Source of the DNA: Coptis chinensis
Taxonomy: Eukaryota > Streptophyta > Magnoliopsida > Ranunculales > Ranunculaceae
Reading direction: 5' to 3'
Assembly (NCBI GenBank): GCA_015680905.1
Contig: CM027379.1
Coordinates: 31,824,501 to 31,888,500, forward strand
DNA: 64,000 bases
A program made the translations under genes and the position numbers. Positions 48,190 through 60,514 of this stretch are shown one piece after another. Numbering within the stretch: the stretch's first letter is position 1; the number at the start of each line of letters is the position of its first letter. The notes under the pieces were generated by a model, which had not been told where the DNA came from, searched no databases, and worked only from the letters and a program-made list of their open reading frames with translations.

Positions 48190-49107
48190 AACATGCAACC
48201 ACATCAAAATGAAATAAATCTACAAGGTCCGCAAATTTTTCAATTCAAAAAGACGAGGTTCTTTGCAAAACGTGGATATATGTTAATGAATATCCAATTG
48301 TTAGTGCGGGAAAACGAGCCACACACTATTGAGAGAGAATATTAGAGGAATTTCAAGAGAAAGTTGGCGAAAACAACAAGAGAAGTAAGGATTCGGCGTT
48401 CATTCGATTTGGACACATCCAAAATGCTTACAACCGGTGGGCAGGAATTATCTTCTTTTCGGAAAGGATCGTAAGAAGTGGCACAACGATCCAAGATCAG
48501 TTAGTCGAGGCAAAAACAACATATATGTTGGCTCATAACACACACTTTCAATTTGAGCATTGTTGGGCCCCCTTCAATGATAGCCCAAAATGAAATGAAG
48601 AATTGAAAAGTCGGTCCACAACTACATCGAGAAAACGAACCAACGTCATTTTTAATATAGATGATAAAGTTGTGCCTTCAACACCCACAACACCATCAGC
48701 AACTCTTGGTAGCGTTCCAATTGATTTATTTCTTACACAAGTTATGGATGGAAGTAGAGGTGGAGGTGGAGGTGGAAGTGGAAGTGAAAATGCAAGTGGA
48801 AGTGAAACCAAGAAAAAATGACCACCGAGAACAAGGGGTGAGAAAGAAAGGAGAAGAGAATTACAAGATGATAGATAAGTATTTGGTACAAATGACGAAT
48901 GCCACCGCCGATAGGGTGAAGATGATGGAGTTCAAGAAGTGGAAAGAAGACAACAAAATATTCGCACAAGATATTTCTACTCTTTAGCCAAAAGTTGTTG
49001 AATACTTCAAGACGATGAAAGTGGAGATAATTCGCCAAAGAAGAGAGAGTGGAACGTTTGGAACTCCAAGTGGTACTTCTAGTGGGGGTGGTGCTTCTAC
49101 TACTTAG
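48190..49107 (+). pseudogene. PIF/Harbinger ORF1 remnant (Myb/trihelix-like)
   Basis: The frame from about 48248 reads KDEVLCKTWIYVNEYPIVSA, the start of the Myb-like domain typical of plant Harbinger ORF1 proteins. It continues with SAFIRFGHIQNAYNRWAGII and a GGGGGGSGSENASGSETKKK linker rich in Gly/Ser. An in-frame TGA at about 48334 and later stops and shifts break it. ORF1 proteins help bring the transposase to the DNA ends. Confidence 0.8.
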
Positions 49108-49466
49108 ATTAATTTCAATGTTGTTTTAGTTATTTCATTTGCATTGTTGTTGTTAGTTCATTTCCAATATTGTAATTTCAATTTTAATTTGAATTGTCTT
49201 GAAAAAAATATAAAATCAAACATAGATAATTCTCAAACTATATAACAAACATTAATAATACTCAAACTACAAACATAGAAATACTCATACTACATTTCTT
49301 GATCTGCACGAAATTGTCAAAGGTGATTAATGAGGTCAACTCTTAGTTGAACATTAGTTTCTCTGCTCTGAATGTGACGAAATGTGTTGAGTCTTCTTGC
49401 AATTTTCTCATTTTGATTCCCGACAACATGCAATGCAACTGGTGGCTCCCAATCCATGTCAATTTG

Positions 49467-50410
49467 TCAATCTTCGATATCAATCTCTCGTTCATTATCG
49501 ACAATCATATTATGTAAAATTATACACGTCTTCATTATCCGATTAATGTCATCCCTACTCCACATTCGCGTCGGCCTCTTGATTATCCCCCATCTAGCTT
49601 GTAAGACACCAAATGCACGCTCCACATCTTTGCGACACACTCCTTGCATCTTAGCAAAGAATCTTCTATTTGAGTTGTTGGGTGAGGGATTATTTGTACA
49701 AGTGTAGCCCATTTAGGATAAATCTCATCGGCTATATAGTAACCAATTTTTATTGGTGACTATTCACGGTGTAATTGCAATGAGGAGCATCACCACGCAT
49801 AAGATTATCAAAGAGGTGAGAACGTTGAAGCACGTTGACGTTGTTGTTTGAACCCGCCATACAAAAAAAAACGTGTCAAATCCACAAGTCTTGATCGGCA
49901 ACGATTTTCACCTTATGCAAGTAGACGTTGAATGCCTTCTTCGTTTGGAGCCCTCAAATATTCTTTCTCGAAGACCACCAACATGACATCACAAAATACC
50001 TCGAGCTTTCGAAAATGGTGCTCTTTGCGATTTGAACGTATTCATCCAACGCATCCGCACCACAACTACATGCAAGCAACCACCTTTTGCATACCCGTCA
50101 AACATGGTTTTCCAATGCCATCAACCGTGTATGTGAAATACTTGTCATGGTCGGAGACGGCTTTCAAGATTCGGAGGAAGAGATGGTGGTGCATCCTAAG
50201 CCTCCTATGGAAGATATATCAAGGGGATACTTCGGGTATTGCACGAAATAATCCCTCATAATCCTATTGTGAGCGTCAATTCGATCATGATAAATATAAT
50301 TTCTATCGGGGACCGAGCCTCGATGATCACGAGTAATTTCGTGTATGTCTTGCAACAACGAGAAAATAGGTACGAACATGTTCTCATCGTGCATGTGAGA
50401 AGAAAAGTTG
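49467..50410 (-). pseudogene. PIF/Harbinger transposase remnant (DDE_Tnp_4)
   Basis: The N-terminal part (about 50310-50140) reads DRNYIYHDRIDAHNRIMRDY and, after a shift, FHRRLRMHHHLFLRIL and KYFTYTVDGIGKPCL. The middle gives VFEKEYLRAPNEEGIQRLLA and IGYYIADEIYPKWATLVQII in shifting frames. The C-terminal part (49665-49467) reads CRKDVERAFGVLQARWGIIK and IMKTCIILHNMIVDNERE. These are all typical of plant PIF transposases. The last catalytic acidic residue region (RKDVERAFG) is retained; several frameshifts and stops make it inactive. Confidence 0.88.
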
Positions 50411-51240
50411 CAAAGTTGATAATAGTAATGCAAAAAGTGTGAGTGAAGGCAAAGTTGATAAATTTATGATCTATAAAGTTGACACAATAAATGAGGTTGG
50501 TGGTTGAAGAGTTGATGGTTAAGGAGTTGAGGGTTGAGGTTTTGATGACAAGTAAATGCATGTGAGTGAAAAATTGGTTGAATTTGGCTAAGTCTATATC
50601 GTGGTCGGGTTAATGCGAGTGCGAAAATGCGGACGGACGACGCGATTGTCCAATCATCCGTCCATTTAGTTAAAACAGGAGACAGATGACATAGTTTCTG
50701 CCATCTATACATAAATAACCAACAGACGACAGGAACTATGTCGTCCGTCTCCCGAAACTTATTATGACAGCTGTTAACGAAGGTCTTAACTTTGGCTGGG
50801 TTTTTGACTCATTCCAAATTTAAGACCCTTAACAGCCCCATTGGAATGACATTTTTGTAGTTGAGTGCTATATTTGTGTTTAACATCCCATATAGCCCCC
50901 AATTGGACTTACTCTAAGCCTAACTTCATTCTCATATTTTCTGAAGCAAACAAAAAACATAAAAACAGAGATTATCACCAGCAGACTCCATGTTAGAAAA
51001 GAACTAAAACCAACTGGAAGCTTCAAAAGCTTCATTGTCCACTCTCAAGCCCAACCTAGAACAGAACCAGATCCTAGCAGTCAATAAAAAACAGGTGGAT
51101 ATCAGTTTCCACACTAGCACCGCATAGGATGCAAAAATTATCAATCCCAAAATGATCATGGCCATCTTCCAGACAAACATTTTCTCTCTTGAAGACTTGA
51201 AACTAATTACGTACGTGGTTTTCAGAGACAAGCTTCAAAA

Positions 51241-52141
51241 TTTGGTATAATTTTTTTGTTTTTGGTACCAAATTTTGTATAATTGAAGAAAGATACAAAT
51301 CAAAATGAACTTCTTCCATCAATCAATCTTGAAGTAGTACTTATACCGTTGTTTAGTCCCCGATATTTAATTACAAAAAGAATCCACGGTTCGAAGACAA
51401 AAATTCGAAGTTGTACCGTACCACTCAGTTTTAAAACCTTCCTTCTATATATTAATCCTACACATTTTGTGTTCTTGGTTTGAATATAAATACATGAGAT
51501 TATCAATTCCAATATTTACTTCCATTCAAGTTTATGACATAATCAATTTTGCATGCACCTGAACTAAACGTATGAAGATGCCATGCTCAACGAGAGCAGA
51601 CATCTTACAGTTGGTAATTGAAAACAGCTGCTGCAAGAAATGGAAATGCAACACTTAAAGGCGTTGCAACCAACCATTGCTCAGCCTACTAACTTGACGC
51701 ACCAGAGATGAGGTATTATTGAGGAACCTAAGAACCATAGCTCATTTGTCTGAAAATACTCAGAGATGAGGTAATTATAGCACCTTGAACAACTAACGGT
51801 AACCCAAGTACATTAACCTAATTCTGGTTTGGTTGTAGGCGCCTGCATAAGTAGATATCTTTAAGCTCAATCATCGAGCATGAGTAAGAAAAATTGAAGT
51901 GTGTTTCCAGACAGCGATTGACAAATAGCTTATCCAACCTTAAAAGACAAGCTATAACACAAAGGTAGTAGCAAATCATAAATAATCATAAACAGTAGCA
52001 AGAAGTTCAAACATGTCCTCCACAGCTCTCGATATTCCTATTAGATTTACCAACCAAAAATCCCTGGTTTCTAACAAACAAAGTGCTTAACTCATTAAGA
52101 ATGCACTCAAAACGTAGCACCTTTGAAACTCCCTCCTATTC
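51241..52141. other. Non-coding between the LINE fragment and eS12
   Basis: No gene is seen. An imperfect inverted repeat at about 51232-51288 pairs CTTC-AAAATTTGGTA with TACCAAATTTT...GAAG. Confidence 0.5.
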
Positions 52142-53859
52142 TTAATGGGATTTAACATATTCCTGAACAATGTTAAGACCCTCAGATTCTTCTCCGTAAT
52201 CCTGAAAACCGATTAGAGATATCAATTAAAAGCTATTTGAGGTTATTTTGTTAAAGGGAATAGCTTGAGTACAATAAGGAACAAGGGAGACTATTACCTT
52301 CACAACAACAATCGAGCATCCAACCACTTTCCTTGCCTTTCCCTCAGAATCAATCTTGCACAACTGTGATACAAGGTAAAAAGCTAGCCTTCAGAAAAGA
52401 GTTGGAAATGTAAGCTACTCCAATACCTGACTCTAGACACATGAATATTGGCGAACATTCATAAGCACTACGCATGCCTGATATAAGACTGAGGGTCCCA
52501 TGTGCATACAGAAGTCCACGTGAATAAAGAAGCACTACCAAGCTTCCCTTCCCACTAGTGCTTATTATAAATTTAACATGATCGATTTCAATAAAGTGAA
52601 TGGTTACTAAAGTTAATAATATTAGTGGGTTAGTTATTATCAGACTAGTAGTAGTGGTCAGGTAAGGTAGTGGGCAGTTCCTTGTAGTGACCATTACATG
52701 GTTACATGAACTTGTATTTAAGGCTTGTGAGTTAATAAAGAGGGTAAGCTGATTATTGTAATTGTTTGCACAACAGTGTGAATTGGAGGCGGTTCCCTCA
52801 ATAGAACCAATTGGAGTTTACGGGGTTTTCTCGAATTAATCCCATCCTAGCTATCATCTTTCCTTTCTTGCATTTTAATTTCCGATACAATCTAGTTTGA
52901 TTGTATCACTTTCAGTCGTGCTTTATGGGAATTCACAAATCGAGGAACAATACAATAAATGAACTGGGTAACAGATACCATGTTTTTGTTATTCTTGGAA
53001 GCTCAAAACAAATAAATAAAAATAACTGCACCGAGGGAATTTACCTATAGGCGAACAATACAATAACTTAATTTCCCAATATATACCATGGTTTTGCTAT
53101 TTTTGGAAGAACAAAAACAAAGTGAAAAGAAAGAAGCAGCCCAACTGAATTTCCAGTTATAAAAGAATTTCCATCCAGACAAAATCGTTAAAGAGTCCAT
53201 CCAAGACAGAACAGATATCATATACATATATATAATGAAAAGACAAAAATAGTATTGACAAAAGCAGAAACACAAATTGATGCACATACCCCTGCCCACT
53301 CGCCAAGAGTTTTTGCACTTGGAACTGCAATCAAGCTGACATTGTTGTCAGCACAAAGTGCTCTAACCAGTTTAACATAGTCGGGTTGGCTGCAGTCCTC
53401 TGCAATTACACAGAGCTGAGCTGCATGTTTCTCAATCACCTTGGCACCTTCATGGATCCCTCGAGCAAGCCCATCGTGCGCCAATGATTTCTTCAACACT
53501 AGCTGCAGAGCTGTCATTATATCCATTGGCTCACCTAGAACTGGAGCGGCAGTAGCAGCAGCAGCAGTCTCAGCTGGTACACCCTCTTCGCTGAAACAGT
53601 TAAGGAAAACAAATGAAAATCTTGAAGGAACACTTGACATTAATTAGTATATATGAAAACTAGTAACAAATTTCAAATCATATTTTCAACAATAACAAAT
53701 TTCGTAATATAGAAGTTGCAGAATAAGACTAAAGTTTTTATTTCAAGAGTGTCGATGATACTCGTTACGGTTGCAACATGTCCGAATACTTTTGACAATA
53801 AAATGAATCTAATAATGATTGAATAATAAGCAAGCATAGATAGATACATACCCTGACAT
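52142..53859 (-). CDS. RPS12: 40S ribosomal protein S12 (eS12), four exons
   Basis: Exons are 53859-53852 (only 8 nt, ATGTCAGG), 53590-53290, 52363-52298 and 52201-52142. They join in frame to 144 residues, the usual plant eS12 length. Landmarks are MSGEEGVPAET (acidic, Ala-rich start), MDIMTALQLVLKKSLAHDGL, ARGIHEGAKVIEKHAAQLCV, SLIAVPSAKTLGEWAG, KIDSEGKARKVVGCS and the C-terminus DYGEESEGLNIVQEYVKSH. eS12 is a cytosolic small-subunit protein of the L7Ae fold, located in the beak of the 40S subunit. A longer open frame that extends upstream of exon 2 into intron 1 is not the true start. No damage is seen. Intron 3 (52364-53289) carries a diverged 110-bp tandem copy (about 52941-53160) and possibly an old retroelement piece. 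Confidence 0.94.
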
Positions 53860-53932
53860 TTTCCAAGTTAAAGTTGAGCCTGGTACAAGTTTGCGGCGGA
53901 GAGTTTCTAGTGCCTTGTGTTGTGTTTATGAG

Positions 53933-54057
53933 TAGGGTTTTTGAGTCATGTAATAGGGTTGTTATTGGCTGGGTTTCGGATCTTAGCCGTCAACCTGGGC
54001 TTGGGCCGACAAGTTATCAATTTGGATACTAACTCATGGACCACAAATTTAGGCCCA
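53933..54057 (-). promoter_or_regulatory. eS12 promoter motifs: telo-box and site II elements
   Basis: On the minus strand AAACCCTA (rc of 53933-53940) is a telo-box and lies about 75 bp upstream of the eS12 ATG. A second partial copy is near 53953-53960. TGGGCT and TGGGCC (53996-54007) and GGCCCA (54052-54057) are site II elements. This pair of motifs is characteristic of plant ribosomal-protein promoters and drives expression in dividing cells. Confidence 0.75.
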
Positions 54058-55399
54058 AACACATAAATTTACTAATAATTTTGGTTTTAGACATAATAAT
54101 TACGGTTTTACGACAAAAACAGGCTGACCCATCAGCATCTATCACTAATAATTTCGCTATAAGGACATTTTCGGGCTGACATCAGCAAGTTATTTTTTAT
54201 TAATACCAATTATGACCTTCTTCTCCATCTAGCAAAAAAAAACTCAAACTATAAACTTGTAAAATACTTTTGAGATCTAAATGTTTTCATCTTTGAGCTA
54301 GTTGATTTGTGTGTTATGAACTTGTGTTTAGTGATTTAAGATATGAGAAAATATTTATCTTCTTCTCCATCTAACAACAAAAAAAAAACTCAAACTAGAA
54401 ACTTGTAAATTTATTTAATACTAGGGTGTGCTCGTGTCGTACGGCACTGATATATAGTCGTTTGCGGCACTAACTCTGTAGAAGCAACCTGAACTTGACC
54501 CCCCCCCCCCACCTCTTTTAGATTGTATTATACTGGCTATTGTTCCATTCATGGTCAATAATTATTATTAGGTTGAGAAACTCGACATGACCCTAACTTG
54601 AACCACCTGAGGGGTAATTTGGACATAACCTCCCCATTATTTGACGACTTTCAAATGTTTTGGATCCTGTTAGAAGGCTAACTGTCATTCAATAAATCCG
54701 GTAGTGATTTGCACATAACCTCTAGACTCATTCATCTAAATGCCCTTAAACATAGAATAACACCAATTAAAGCAAACGAAATAAGAATAATATGAGAAAC
54801 ATATACATAATCAGACTTCCACCAGTGGTTTGAATGAGGACATCAAAACAATACCAAAAAGAGCACCCACAAAAGTATGCTAAGTACAAAAAAAAATAGC
54901 GAAAGTACAAATAACATTGTTGACAATCATACTCTTCCATAAACCCCATCCTCATTCGCCAATGTCAAGGTCATTATCGTAAATCCTGAGTCTTGAGGAA
55001 ACTTCATCGAAGAAGTAATTGTCTGTTTCAAATTCATTAAATAGATTGAGTAGGAAAGACTATATACTGAAGGGAAAAGAAATTGACAATTTAGAAGTGA
55101 AACAATGAACGATTGTTTTCACCTCTAGACTCTCCTCATTTAAATCTTATTCTCATGGGTCCAAATGTGCAGCAATGTCTTCTGATAGAGACGAACGCAA
55201 GACATAGAAGATGTGAAGTAAAAAGATTCATTGCACTCCTGCAAGATGCATCACAAAAGTTTTAACGAAGTGGCAACCAAATATTTTGTAGACTGAGTCC
55301 AAGACGATGACTATGGCCATGTCTACAAATACTTAATTTTTCTCAACTTAACTTTTATTAGCAAACTCATATCCTAACTTCCTTTGAGTGTAATGTTGG

Positions 55400-56622
55400 A
55401 CAAATAACCACCAAACACAATACGAAATGAGGATAAAATTGAGGATATACAATTGATATAGATGGTGAAAATACCTTACTGCCATTGGGGTAGTTCCATA
55501 AACGCGAGAAGGGTACCTCTTGAACCTGCAATCATCAATGCTGATTGGACAAAGAATATAATGTACCCAAGATAAGTCCATGTTATTTGATGGAAAATAG
55601 AATAAAAATTGAGTTCAATCTTATGAAATTAAAATTAAATAAAAAACATAAATTTGGATCTCCATATAATGAACTTCTCGTACTAATATCACAATGAAAT
55701 AGTTACTTATAGATGCATGAAAATAAATCAGAAACAACAGAAGATGGCAGCTTTCTCTAATAAACTTTTTAATAAGGGATCTGGGACTAATTGCAAAAAT
55801 GCAAAGCTAAGCGAGGGTGTAATAGCATCAAGTATCAGCAGTTCTCCAGATGGAACGAGAGAGAAAATTTACACATACTCACTTTCTTGCATGCGTGCAT
55901 GAACACGCACACTGGGTCCCTGTTTACTACAAATGCCTATGCTGAAGCCCATTACATTCAACTCTTAGCAGCTAAATATCGGGCAACTCAAAGACGCACC
56001 TGCGAGTTGACCGATAATGAAGCACACCTAAACCATCAGCTTACCCTTAAAGCAACCTATACTTTTAGAGTTGGGACTTCTGAATCTCTAAAAAACTTTA
56101 GATATCAAATAAGAAATATGTTTGTTTGTTGTTTTTTTTATTTTATTTTTATTTTATTTTATTTTTATTTATTTTTTTATGAGAAAGATATAAGCAGGCT
56201 AAAAGTTTGTAAAGTAATCGTCAGCCAAATAATGACCTCATCATCCCCATTAAGGGAAAACTGCTTAATAATAATTATAAGCTTTTCTTGTACAACCTCA
56301 AATACTTCATCAAGTGTTCAAAGATTTATTTTTTTTTTTTTAAACCAAGGATAAAGGTCTCGAGAAACCTATGTAACATTTTCACACCATATTTTCAAAA
56401 TATTCCGTGTCAAAGACGGATACATGTGTTATAGTCCATGTCCCTTAGCAAGAAACTAATGCATCAGTCATGCTTCAAGTATCAAAGGCAAAAACATCTT
56501 CAGGCAAATAAACAAAAAAGAGCATACTCACATGCCAAACAGCACTAATAGTTTGAGTAGCCAGCAGTTGAAAGAACCCAGGTCTTTTCCCCTTCTGAAC
56601 AAGTTTATCGTAAACATCTAAA
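55400..56622 (-). pseudogene. Captured lysophospholipid acyltransferase (MBOAT) exons
   Basis: The block at about 56622-56532 follows a TTTTAG acceptor and reads VYDKLVQKGKRPGFFQLLAT, then QTISAVWH, ending at a GTGAG donor. This contains the conserved MBOAT His in AVWH, as in plant LPLAT/LPCAT enzymes that re-acylate lysophospholipids in the ER membrane. The next block (about 55580-55480) reads, with frame changes, YIFFVQSALMIAGSR-like residues, the following membrane helix. The rest of the roughly 460-residue enzyme is missing. Retained introns show DNA-level capture inside the Helitron. Confidence 0.8.
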
Positions 56623-57479
56623 ACAACAAAATATGTTAGCTTGTACAGCAGAGGTTACCAATTTAATACAAGCACACATATTTGTACATGACAACAAATT
56701 TTTCATGTAATCAAACATTATAATACCAAACAACCAGGGTGCATAAGATATTGACATTGATACTGACTACCCACATAATGAGTTCCCTTTTGGATGGATA
56801 TCAGGCCAAATTGAACTCAACCGAGAAATGTCGAATTCCTATTAACATACGTGTGTGATACGTATTCAACAAAGGTTTCTAAAATGAATAACTCGACATC
56901 ACCAAGTTTCTGCTAGGTCTTGTGGCCTTTTACACCATGAAGTACAAATGGGAGCTCCTCCTACTTTTGACTTATTAATAACATATTTTAACATCGCAAT
57001 TAGATATGTATTTTGGTTTCGATAGTCTATTAGTTATGTATATGGAGTTGGAGAAACTTACAATGTCATAGCCATGTGCTGACTTGTATGTTCCAAAAAA
57101 GTGGTAACTGGACATCATCCAAATGGTGCATATCGTAACATATACAAGTATATCTATCTTCATAGATTCACTCAGTTCGTGTCTTTAGTCCATACATTTT
57201 CACCAAATAGAAGTTCAAATTAAGTAAGCAATCAAGTAATATCATATTAATCGTCTCATTTCATTAGTTTATTATACTCCATGTCCTTTATTTTTTGGAG
57301 TGTTTCCCTTTTATCCCACCACTGAACTGAGTTCACATCAACCAAAAATCCTTTATAGACATGAAGACCATACAAAAAGCATAAGCACACCATGCACGTA
57401 CATGATTGAGCAATAACTCTGCATAATATACTCAAAAACACATTGAATTATCTTTTTATAGATTGACTTAAATGTAAAC

Positions 57480-58069
57480 GCAACAAAGAGTTGTGCCTAT
57501 TTCTACCGCATAATGCAAAGGAATGAAACCAGAATCATCCGCAATATTAGGATTAGCACCCCTTTTCAGTAGATAAACAACAGTGCCCAAATGCCTTCTT
57601 GAAGTTGCACTGTGTAATGGGGTTTCACCTGTACTAATAAACCAAATCAACAATACACCGTCATGACTTTACCTTTCATTCTTCTTTTGGAATACGTATC
57701 AGACAATTGTTGTTTTTCAGTGCTCATTTCACCCGAAAATACATAGACTCAAGCTTAAGTTTCAAATCATTGATCAAGTACTTGCAAATATCAGTGTTTC
57801 CCTCTGCAGCAGCAAGATGAAGAGCCAACTCACCGTTTGGATTCTTAATACTAGCAACTGTTGTCGATATTCCCATTTCCTTTCCATCATCAAGTGCCGC
57901 AGCTAAGTCCACTCAATAAAAAAAAAAAAACAACAACGGTTATATAAGATAATACCCATAAGTTTGAGAAACACAAATGTAGATAAATTAAGGGTGAAGC
58001 TGTTACTCTTGAGACAACGTAGATTTTCATTAGAAGCAACTTTTGTAGTATTAGATTTTGTAGTTGTAC
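57480..58069 (-). pseudogene. Captured ankyrin-repeat gene exons
   Basis: Three exon-like blocks occur: about 58069-58015 (TTKSNTTKVASNENLRCLK), 57910-57747 (LAAALDDGKEMGISTTVASI, NGELALHLAAAEGNTDICKY) and 57653-57480 (GETPLHSATSRRHLGTVVYL, GANPNIADDSGFIPLHYA). The G-TPLH-A and GANPN strings are canonical ankyrin repeats. The LDDGK...VASIKNPNG part resembles the plant ankyrin-TPR family with a DDGKG segment before the first repeat. About three repeats remain, with no visible stop in the repeats. The gene start and the rest of the repeat stack are missing. Confidence 0.8.
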
Positions 58070-58689
58070 CTAACAAATGAAAAAAATAGATAAATCATAA
58101 ATGATCAAGGAAAACTTGAATATGAAACAAATAAATGGTTTGTATGTGTGCAAAGTAAAATAAACCATAAAAGGGGTGAGAGTGGGTGGGAGTGATGGTG
58201 GCGGTTAGGGCAAATGTTGGAAGAAAATTATTCTTTTGTTTTTTTCACCCTAAATTAGAGAATAAGAGATATTGTAGAACCGCCTATTAGCTTAGAAATC
58301 CAGCACACTACCTAGACAAACTTGAAAGTGCCATGTCACAACTTGTGAAACACAATGACAACCATTGGATGGAGACCCTGCGGGCCTCACACCATTGTGT
58401 TTTATTAGATAGATATAGTTGTTTCCATATTTGAGTTAGTTGATTTGTGTGTTGTGATTAGTGATTTAAGCTATAAGAAAACATCTTATTCTCTTATGAC
58501 AAACACTCTTCTCATTTTTCAATTATAAATTATTGATAATTGAAAAATAATTAGGTCGATTTCGGCACCAGTTCAACAAACAATTGAATTTATTTTTCAA
58601 ATCTTCGAATCTTGTGTTAATCAATTGTGTGATTTATCTCGATTTCGATATTGTTATCATCGATGATATTTTTAAGTTTGGAGTAGTGG

Positions 58690-59062
58690 TCCGATACACA
58701 TGCAAATACTACTATGCATGTGTACAACACACATGCGCACATCATTGTACATGTGTATAACACACATACAAACACCACTATGCATGTGTATACCAACATG
58801 CACATACCATTATACATGTGTATAACACACATGCAAACATCATTATGTATGTGTATAACACATGTGCAAACACTATATATGTGTATACATGTGCAAAACA
58901 AACATGCAAACACTACTATGCATGCATATATCACACATGCACACATGATTATGCATGTGTGTAACAAACATGCAAACACTACTACCACACATGCACACAC
59001 CAATATGCATGTGTTCAAAAAACATGCAAATATCACTATGCATGTGTGCAACATAAAATAAA
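58690..59062. repeat. 33-bp minisatellite with internal dyad symmetry
   Basis: About eleven units carry ACTATGCATGTGTATAACA and CACATGCAAACA-like words. CATGTGT and ACACATG within each unit form an inverted pair. The 33-bp period leaves an open frame on both strands, giving meaningless 11-residue protein repeats. Confidence 0.9.

Positions 59063-60514
<1,452 letters not shown>

Larger units (their letters stand above)
47816..50914. mobile_element. PIF/Harbinger element with convergent ORF1 and transposase remnants, 3,099 bp
   Basis: The left end TAGCAAGTCCAAT and the inverted right end GAGTAAGTCCAAT are imperfect inverted repeats. TAA flanks both sides (47813-47815 and 50915-50917). The two genes of plant PIF elements are both present as remnants in convergent orientation: a Myb/trihelix-like ORF1 on plus and a DDE transposase on minus. 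The element interrupts a LINE and is therefore the younger of the two. Confidence 0.9.
47468..51240 (-). mobile_element. L1-type LINE 3' fragment, split by a PIF/Harbinger insertion
   Basis: Reading the minus strand, the right part (about 51240-50918) contains a zf-RVT-like segment, CILCGASVETDIHLFFIDC, followed by stops. The left part (47812-47468) continues with an RNase H-like domain (RVT_3): WTPPPHGTHKVSCFDF, GVFWDWGGKCVA and EEAHIRAAGLAVELA. The two parts are neighbours in a normal LINE ORF2 and are separated exactly by the 3.1-kb PIF element at 47816-50914. The expected catalytic Asp after KVS is missing (CFDF in place of the usual DGA type). It is a dead fragment with no visible 5' part. 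Confidence 0.8.
54421..58413 (-). mobile_element. Helitron of 3,993 bp carrying ankyrin and MBOAT gene fragments
   Basis: In minus-strand reading it begins TCTATCTAATAAAACAC after a host A and ends in a hairpin (GTGC...GCAC, about 54430-54449) then ACACC and CTAG before a host T. That is the A^T insertion, 5' TC and 3' hairpin-CTRR plan of Helitrons. The borders are confirmed independently by the intact tandem copy at 54218-54358. No Rep/helicase coding is seen, so it is non-autonomous. Two unrelated host gene fragments lie inside in the element's own sense orientation. It also holds a C10 tract near 54501. Confidence 0.85.
54218..58492. repeat. 141-bp tandem duplication, second copy split by a Helitron
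   Basis: Copy 1 is 54218-54358. Copy 2 is 54359-54420 joined to about 58414-58492 (62+79 = 141 bp). Shared words include TTCTTCTCCATCTA, AACTTGTAAA, TAGTTGATTTGTGTGTT and TAGTGATTTAAG. Copy 1 serves as the empty site that defines the Helitron borders. Confidence 0.88.

Noticed and set aside
48603..48821. Gly-rich 72-residue frame as a glycine-rich protein gene
   Set aside because: It is the linker of the decayed PIF ORF1 frame that starts further upstream.
52390..52930. Solo LTR in eS12 intron 3
   Set aside because: There are suggestive LTR-like words, but no TG...CA ends with a target duplication could be fixed, so it is not annotated as an element.
53218..53640. 140-residue frame starting MSSVPSRF as the eS12 protein
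   Set aside because: It reads into intron 1 at its N-terminus and into intron 2 at its C-terminus. The spliced model with an 8-nt first exon gives the conserved MSGEEG start and the full C-terminus.
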